From NCBI GenBank assembly GCA_021798635.1, contig JAJZGH010000070.1:1-19122 (forward strand): 19,122 nt of DNA, read 5' to 3'. Every line of letters begins with the position of its first letter. Position 1 is the first letter of the stretch. Shown one piece after another: positions 14,405-19,122 of the stretch. Position numbers and translations under genes: made by a program. The notes under the pieces were generated by a model. It ran no database searches, was not told the DNA's origin, and was given only the letters and a program-made list of their open reading frames with translations. The DNA is from Planctomycetota bacterium. GTDB taxonomy: Bacteria > Planctomycetota > Phycisphaerae > WQYP01.

Positions 14405-15406
14405 ATGCACGGGATTCTTCAACGTTTTTATTCCAATGGGAATTGCGATCCATGGGCGGCGTCGCAGTTGCTGAGTATGGCCGCGTGCGCATCCCTGGCG
14501 GCGGGTCTGGTGCTGGGAGCATCCGCGGCGGAGGCGACAGTAACTTACAACGCCGTAACTTCAACCAACTGGTCGGGATATGTGGCGACTGCCGCCACGG
14601 GCAATACCTTCACCAGCGTGCTGGGGTCGTGGCAGGTTCCCTCCGTCCCCGCCCCGGCGGTTGGAGCCAGCACCGGGACCTACTCGTCTTTCTGGGTCGG
14701 CCTGGATGGATGGAAAGACGGCACCGTGGAGCAATTGGGCACAAGCAGCTTCAGTGTTCCCGGCAGCGGATCTTATTATTACGCTTGGTATGAAATGTAC
14801 CCCCAGTATTCGATTCCCATCGGCATGGCCGTCGCGCCTGGCGACTGGATGAACGCATCCGTCACTTACGAAGGCGGCGCAAAATTCCGCCTGACTATGC
14901 ACGATACGACAACCGGGGCAATATTCAGCATCGACCAGACGTCAACGTTCGACCAGGGCCAGTTCGCCTCCGCCGACTTACGGACCTCGGCGGAGTGGAT
15001 TGCGGAATCACCCGGCGTCAACGGAACAATTTCCTCGCTGGCCAATTTTGGCACCGTGACATTCACCGGCGCGGCCGCCACGCTGGGCGGAACCAACACG
15101 GGAACGATTTCAAACTTTACCAATTCGGCCATTCAACTTGTGTCCGGCGTTGGCGGATTGGGCGCTACGCCATCACCATTGAACAGTTATGGCAATGGAT
15201 TTACAGTAACGGTAGGCGGCGCGGCGCCGGCGGGATCACAACTGAACATAACCAGCAATTCGGGATATCATCAGGGTATGGGCAAAGGAGGTTTTGCCAC
15301 ACCGATCCCGGAGCCGGGAGTACTGCCGCTGATGGCCTTGGGGGGCTTGGGCGGCTTGGGGATTTTTGCTTGGCGCAGAGGGCAAAGACGAGACACCGCG
15401 AGCTAA
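14405..15406 (+). CDS. G1-family glutamic endopeptidase (eqolisin) with PEP-CTERM anchor
   Basis: A 333-aa secreted peptidase. A Sec signal spans about residues 18-44 (AACASLAAGLVLGASAAEA). The G1 (peptidase A4/scytalidoglutamic) domain covers about 48-265: the opening NWSGYVA, then FWVGLDG with candidate catalytic Gln Q110 (TVEQLGT), then YYAWYEMYP (125-133), then the EWIAE motif whose E197 is the candidate catalytic Glu. The Gln/Glu dyad is diagnostic of this family, whose fungal members are acid proteases insensitive to pepstatin. The C-terminus (302-333) is a PEP-CTERM sorting signal: PEP, a Gly/Leu-rich helix, then RRGQRR. The frame opens at a GTG at 14333, but AAGGAG six bases before 14405 fixes the start. 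It is divergent from the autotransporter and heads a two-gene PEP-CTERM tandem. Confidence 0.87.
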   Translation: MHGILQRFYSNGNCDPWAASQLLSMAACASLAAGLVLGASAAEATVTYNAVTSTNWSGYVATAATGNTFTSVLGSWQVPSVPAPAVGASTGTYSSFWVGLDGWKDGTVEQLGTSSFSVPGSGSYYYAWYEMYPQYSIPIGMAVAPGDWMNASVTYEGGAKFRLTMHDTTTGAIFSIDQTSTFDQGQFASADLRTSAEWIAESPGVNGTISSLANFGTVTFTGAAATLGGTNTGTISNFTNSAIQLVSGVGGLGATPSPLNSYGNGFTVTVGGAAPAGSQLNITSNSGYHQGMGKGGFATPIPEPGVLPLMALGGLGGLGIFAWRRGQRRDTAS

Positions 15407-15473
15407 ATATTATGCGTTGTAAGTTAAAGCGGCCATAGCCGGCCATGCTTTATCAATAGAAAGGACGGTTCTC

Positions 15474-17078
15474 ATGCGGAAGATTAAATCGGCAACATTG
15501 GCGGCAAGCGCCATTGCTTTGGCGGCGGGCGTGAGCAGCGCGGCCACTGCGAGTTTTAACATCATTCAACAATTTCAGGGCGGTTCCGGCGGCTATGCCA
15601 ATCCGTTGCCAGGGCCGTTCTTTGCTCAACTGGCTCCGCCGGATGTCAATGGCGCCGTGGGCTTGAACGGCGGCAGCGAACTGGTAAGCGAGTTTTTGAA
15701 TGGTTATTACGGCGTGTATACGCCCAATGGAGTTCCCATTACCCAGGAAACCATGGGCGTATTCTGGGAAAATGCGCTTGGCGCAACGACCTTCAACAAG
15801 GTGTTCGGAGCTTCGGGATCGTATTTCGCCACCGATCCGCGCATCGTTTACGACCCCGGTTCCAAGCGATGGTTCGCCAGCACACTTGGAATTGGCGGCG
15901 CCAGCTCAGATAATTTCCTCTTAGCTGTGTCCAATACGTCCAACCCTGGCGGCACGTGGAGCGGGTTTGCCCTGCCCGCCAACCCGGCCCTTACCAGTGC
16001 CGCGGATTTTGACACGCTGGCGGTCAACGGCGGCAATGTGTATCTTAACGGGGATATGTTCTCAAGCCTCTCCGGCGGCGGTATTACCGGCATTGATCTG
16101 ATCGCCGTACCGAAAGCCTCTTTAACCGCCGCCACACCGTCCGACAGCGGCTACCGCACCTACACCAACTCGCCCAGCACGGGCGGCTATATCAACCAGC
16201 CAGTGCAGGAGCTTGGCAGCACTACCACAACTGAATATATGTACAGCGGCGACTTCGCCAACCAATTGAATCGCAGTGAAATGACCGGTACCTCGTACAA
16301 CAATTACCAACTTAGCCAGGGGGCTGGCAGCATTGTGAAGTTCAATTCGGCGGTCGCGGGTTCCACCACCAACGCGGTTTCCCCCATTAGTCAACCCAGC
16401 ACCGCAGTGCAGATAAACGCGGACGACAGCCGATTATCATCCAATTTGTACATGGACGCCAACGGTCTGGTATGGGGTACGCAGACGGTGGCGGATGCTA
16501 AGAATCCGAATCTGAATGATATCCGTTACTTCGCCATTAATCCGAGCACCAACACAATTCTAGTGCAGGGGCTTATCACACCCGCGCAAGGGCTTACCTC
16601 ATCGCCCAATCTTTCGCTGGCCTACGCGTCGATTGCCCTGAACCCGGTCGCCGGCACGACGAACGAAAACGTGGTCATCGACTTTGCGGGAGGAAGCTCC
16701 ACACAGGCCATTAGCACCTATGTTATGACCGGTGTGTTTAATGGGTCCAGCCTCGCGCTTAATCCGTTTGCCGTGCTGCAACCGGCGGGAGCCGGGCCAT
16801 ACTATTACCACAACCAGACCACCGGCACTGCGAGATGGGGCGACTACAGCACGATCTGGGCTGACCCGACAAACCCCAAGGATTTCTGGATATTCCAGGA
16901 ACTGCCCAGTGCCACAAATCCAAATCAGTGGAATACCTGGATCACCCAGATCGATCCGCCGGGCACAGTGACAACCGGGGCGGCGTCCTCTGTTCCGGAA
17001 CCGGGCGTGTTGCCGATTCTTTTTCTTGGAGCGGCTCCGCTCCTGCTGACGCTGCGGCGACGCAAGGTTGGGAATTAA
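15474..17078 (+). CDS. PEP-CTERM secreted protein of unknown function, 534 aa
   Basis: It has a signal peptide (MRKIK, hydrophobic AAGV run, cut near residue 24-26) and a C-terminal PEP-CTERM signal (PEP at 508-510, hydrophobic helix, LRRRK), so it is likely exported and handled by an exosortase. The body resembles secreted proteins with bladed or beta-sandwich folds: PPDVNGAVG (about 50-60), then DPRIVYDPGSKRWFAS (about 120-136), and a late aromatic WGDYSTIW segment (about 459). No catalytic signature is recognised, so I assign no function. AAAGGA lies eight bases before the ATG. It follows the glutamic peptidase by 67 bp on the same strand, probably in one transcript, and both proteins share PEPGVLP at the sorting signal, suggesting the same exosortase acts on both. 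Confidence 0.88.
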   Translation: MRKIKSATLAASAIALAAGVSSAATASFNIIQQFQGGSGGYANPLPGPFFAQLAPPDVNGAVGLNGGSELVSEFLNGYYGVYTPNGVPITQETMGVFWENALGATTFNKVFGASGSYFATDPRIVYDPGSKRWFASTLGIGGASSDNFLLAVSNTSNPGGTWSGFALPANPALTSAADFDTLAVNGGNVYLNGDMFSSLSGGGITGIDLIAVPKASLTAATPSDSGYRTYTNSPSTGGYINQPVQELGSTTTTEYMYSGDFANQLNRSEMTGTSYNNYQLSQGAGSIVKFNSAVAGSTTNAVSPISQPSTAVQINADDSRLSSNLYMDANGLVWGTQTVADAKNPNLNDIRYFAINPSTNTILVQGLITPAQGLTSSPNLSLAYASIALNPVAGTTNENVVIDFAGGSSTQAISTYVMTGVFNGSSLALNPFAVLQPAGAGPYYYHNQTTGTARWGDYSTIWADPTNPKDFWIFQELPSATNPNQWNTWITQIDPPGTVTTGAASSVPEPGVLPILFLGAAPLLLTLRRRKVGN

Positions 17079-17093
17079 ATTCACTTCATCGCG

Positions 17094-17181
17094 GCGATGA
17101 GAGCGAGCGAGGGCAGACCTTGGCTGAAAATCCGGCGTTGGCTCGTTGCAGCGGATTCCACCGACAGCCGAGCCGGCAGCT
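17094..17181 (+). repeat. 88-bp direct repeat, copy 1
   Basis: Aligns without gaps to 17353-17440 (75 of 88 identical by my count), offset 259 bp. It includes the shared block TTGCAGCGGATTCCACCG and ends in a degenerate copy of the palindromic core (CCGACAGCCGAGCCGGCAGC). Confidence 0.75.
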
Positions 17182-17230
17182 ATCTTAAAAACATCACATG
17201 GCCACCGGTTGCACGACGGAGTGCCGGAAA

Positions 17231-17261
17231 CATCACAAAGCCGCTGGCTCCGCCGGTGGTG
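17231..17261 (-). repeat. Dispersed palindromic repeat, inverted copy
   Basis: Read on the minus strand it matches 29 of 31 positions of the 17418-17448 copy, including the TTTGTGATG tail. With copy 1 of the direct repeat it forms a head-to-head pair, the arrangement seen in paired REP elements. Confidence 0.65.
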
Positions 17262-17352
17262 CGGCGCTATTCTCGCGCGTGTTTGCATCTTCCTGATGCA
17301 CCGCCCGTTTGCCGGGGCGGGTCGCGGACAATTAAATCGACATAAATCCCCT

Positions 17353-17448
17353 GCGGTGAGAGTGCGCGGGAGCAGACACTGGCTGGAAATCCGGCGTTGG
17401 GTCGTTGCAGCGGATTCCACCGCCGGCGGAGCCGGCGGCTTTGTGATG
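17353..17448 (+). repeat. 88-bp direct repeat, copy 2, with palindromic core and tail
   Basis: Contains the perfect core CCGCCGGCGGAGCCGGCGGC (17420-17439) and the tail TTTGTGATG (17440-17448). This is the best-preserved copy of the dispersed family, so I used it as reference. Confidence 0.75.
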
Positions 17449-17536
17449 CGGTGCCGAGGCACTGCGGTCACGTGGCTGGCGGTTGGATTGCGCAGCGCCG
17501 GAGGCGAGAACCTCGCAGCGCGGCCACATGCTCCCG

Positions 17537-19122
17537 TTATTCCGCCTGCGAACCCGCAGGCAATAGTTGGGCCGGGGCGATTTCGGACATAAATTCATTA
17601 AACGGCATGCCATCGGGTGCCAGCGGCTTGAAGAATTTCACTTCAATTGCCGCAAATTGCCGAGGCGTAATACCCATCTGATAAAGCGCATCGCTGAGCT
17701 TATGCAGCAAGCTCATATAGTTGGCGGCCTGCTTGAATATCTTGCTTTGTGTGCGGTTCTGATTCACAAACTGCAAGAAGGTATCCTTGACCGGTGATGC
17801 CCCCAGCGAGTCCTGATACAGGCTGTAGGCCAGAGATAAGGTGTTGTGGATATCCCGATGCCGCCCGGCAACTTCATACCAGGTTGGACGGGTAAACCAA
17901 TCGCTGGGCTTATAGGGCGAGTAATTGGCGGGCACTTCAAAGCTGAAGAGTTTGTGATAGATATTCAGGAAATTCTGAACCGTCTCCGGCGAGTACTGGC
18001 CGGCCGGGACGGAAGCCGATGTGCCTCCAGAGCTATACATCCCATTTTCATAAACGCTTGTGCCCATCATGCCCGCAAGAATCTGCCGGGCGGAAGACGG
18101 CGAGGAGGTAGTGACCCCGACTCCGTTGAGAATCGATTGATCCCAAGAGTTAACCGTGGGCGGAGGCACAACCGTGTATTCAACGGTCGGCAGGTTTTGC
18201 GGCAACACGGGGGCCACATCCTGGGTGTAAATTTGAACTAATTGCGCTACTGGTCCATTAGCGCTAAGTACAAGAACAGTGCCGTTGTACGTTGCGAAAT
18301 TTGGCGAGATCGGTCGGCCCGCAAACGGCGTTCCAGCTCCGTAAAAGGTAATGGCGTAAGGTGCCGGCACACTGCCGGAATCCGTGGCGCTGGCAAAGCG
18401 AGGAGGATTGGGAGGAGGATTGCCTGTGCCGGAAGTGATCACATTACCGGTAAAGGTAATCGGCCCGTTGGCAATATATTCCGTTCCATCGGTAGTGGGA
18501 GATACGCCGGAGTCCAGAGATCCAAAGCTGGTCAAAACCGCCCCGGGTTGACGCAATAGTATGTCAATGGTATTGCCGGAAACATTGATGTTGCCCAAGG
18601 AGTTGATATCACCAATGGATGCGGTATCACCGGTTCCTGTGCCCGCCGCGATGGTTACTGAACCAAAGCCAGTGTAGCGTTCATTCGGCCCCATGGTGAT
18701 GTTGCCATTGGGTGCGGAGATCACCACGGATTTATTGCTGGTAATGGTCGCTACACTGGGAACCACGGTGCGACCGGTGGGCGAAAGATCAATATTGCCA
18801 TTGGTGGAAGTCAAATTCGCATTGATCGCCAGAATACCATCGGGGCGATAATCTCCGGGGCCGGCACCGCCCAGATATGTGCCGCTGTTGGGTTGCAGGG
18901 ATATGTCATTAATTGCTGTGATAGCTCCGTTGACCGTCACTGAACCGGCCGTGGAGCCTGATCCGGTGCCGGCCGTTGCGGTGACACTATCCAACGCTGC
19001 GGATTGCCCTAATGATCCATTGAATGCGATGCCACCCGTCAGGGTATTGACCACCAGTGCGAAATCACCGTTCATGGTTCCCAGGGCCAAAGCGCCCAGT
19101 GAATTGATAGTCAAATTAGCGT
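17537..19122 (-). CDS. Filamentous-haemagglutinin-like adhesin, C-terminal part (partial)
   Basis: The frame is open to the right edge, so the true start lies beyond 19122; at least 528 residues are present. The first about 230 visible residues are Gly/Thr/Asn-rich beta-helix-like repeats (FALVVNTLTGGIAFNGSLG, NGNIDLSPTG, NGNITMGP), as in large haemagglutinin-type adhesins. A Pro-rich linker follows (VPPPPTVNSW). The last about 180 residues are different: aromatic and helical, with NYSPYKPSDWF, a segment IFKQAANYMSLLHKLSDALYQMG and an end rich in Phe/Pro. There is no barrel and no PEP-CTERM signal, so its route to the surface is not evident. It converges on the PEP-CTERM pair across the repeat-rich gap. 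Adhesion is an inference from the repeat type. Confidence 0.78.
   Translation of the reverse strand, partial: ANLTINSLGALALGTMNGDFALVVNTLTGGIAFNGSLGQSAALDSVTATAGTGSGSTAGSVTVNGAITAINDISLQPNSGTYLGGAGPGDYRPDGILAINANLTSTNGNIDLSPTGRTVVPSVATITSNKSVVISAPNGNITMGPNERYTGFGSVTIAAGTGTGDTASIGDINSLGNINVSGNTIDILLRQPGAVLTSFGSLDSGVSPTTDGTEYIANGPITFTGNVITSGTGNPPPNPPRFASATDSGSVPAPYAITFYGAGTPFAGRPISPNFATYNGTVLVLSANGPVAQLVQIYTQDVAPVLPQNLPTVEYTVVPPPTVNSWDQSILNGVGVTTSSPSSARQILAGMMGTSVYENGMYSSGGTSASVPAGQYSPETVQNFLNIYHKLFSFEVPANYSPYKPSDWFTRPTWYEVAGRHRDIHNTLSLAYSLYQDSLGASPVKDTFLQFVNQNRTQSKIFKQAANYMSLLHKLSDALYQMGITPRQFAAIEVKFFKPLAPDGMPFNEFMSEIAPAQLLPAGSQAE

Larger units (their letters stand above)
17079..17536. other. 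Repeat-rich convergent intergenic region, 458 bp
   Basis: No gene is supported. It contains two direct 88-bp repeats (17094-17181 and 17353-17440), an inverted copy of the palindromic core (17231-17261), and several hairpins: GCATC/GATGC (17285-17299), CCGCCC/GGGCGG (17301-17320), GCGGTGCC/GGCACTGC (17448-17465) and GCGAG/CTCGC (17504-17516). The last lies about 20 bases past the adhesin stop and might help end that transcript, although no T-tract follows. Confidence 0.6.

Noticed and set aside
17079..17536. CRISPR array in the repeat-rich gap
   Set aside because: Only two long imperfect direct copies and one inverted copy, no regular short repeats with unique spacers, and no cas genes.
19112..19114. 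TTG as the start of the right-hand adhesin
   Set aside because: The frame continues open to the window edge and the sequence begins inside a beta-repeat without a signal peptide, so the gene is truncated by the window.
1..19122. tRNA, rRNA or known riboswitch
   Set aside because: No cloverleaf with a T-loop motif, rRNA segment or riboswitch core was recognised in the intergenic regions by eye.

Overview
The window looks like a chromosomal segment from a Gram-negative, surface-elaborate bacterium. PEP-CTERM proteins, a very large beta-repeat autotransporter, a second large adhesin and a Gfo/Idh/MocA oxidoreductase, all with good Shine-Dalgarno sites, suggest the PVC group (Planctomycetota such as Phycisphaerae, or Verrucomicrobiota). 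That placement is inference; no 16S or other decisive marker lies here.

Left part (1-6150), ordinary and small-accessory genes: an unrecognised 149-aa protein (minus); a VapB/Phd-VapC type II toxin-antitoxin pair with ATGA overlap; an MFS exporter whose 3' end overlaps by 74 bp the 3' end of a convergent PAP2-family phosphatase; rpsB (ribosomal protein S2), which precedes the phosphatase in the same direction and is not followed by tsf; and a divergent Gfo/Idh/MocA oxidoreductase.

Centre (6169-13944, minus): one 2591-residue classical autotransporter with a signal peptide, about 2000 residues of beta-helical repeats, the conserved pre-barrel domain, and a C-terminal outer-membrane barrel ending in Phe. 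Its upstream region carries the best promoter in the window (TTGACG, 17 bp, TATAAC) with a palindrome inside the spacer.

Right part (14405-19122): divergent from the autotransporter are two PEP-CTERM genes in tandem, a G1-family (eqolisin) glutamic peptidase and a 534-aa secreted protein of unknown function. Beyond a repeat-rich intergenic region lies the C-terminal part of a haemagglutinin-like adhesin (minus), cut by the window edge.

The main non-genic signal is a family of intergenic GC-rich palindromic repeats (core CCGCCGGCGGAGCCGGCGGC, often followed by TTTGTGATG) at 1469, 14143, 17159, 17231 (inverted) and 17418. The 14143 copy is the apex of a larger imperfect palindrome with 11-bp perfect terminal inverted repeats (14107-14204), which resembles a REP/MITE-type element. 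The main biological idea is a cell-surface locus in which a PEP-CTERM-anchored glutamic peptidase sits beside giant adhesins that it might process; this is hypothesis only.
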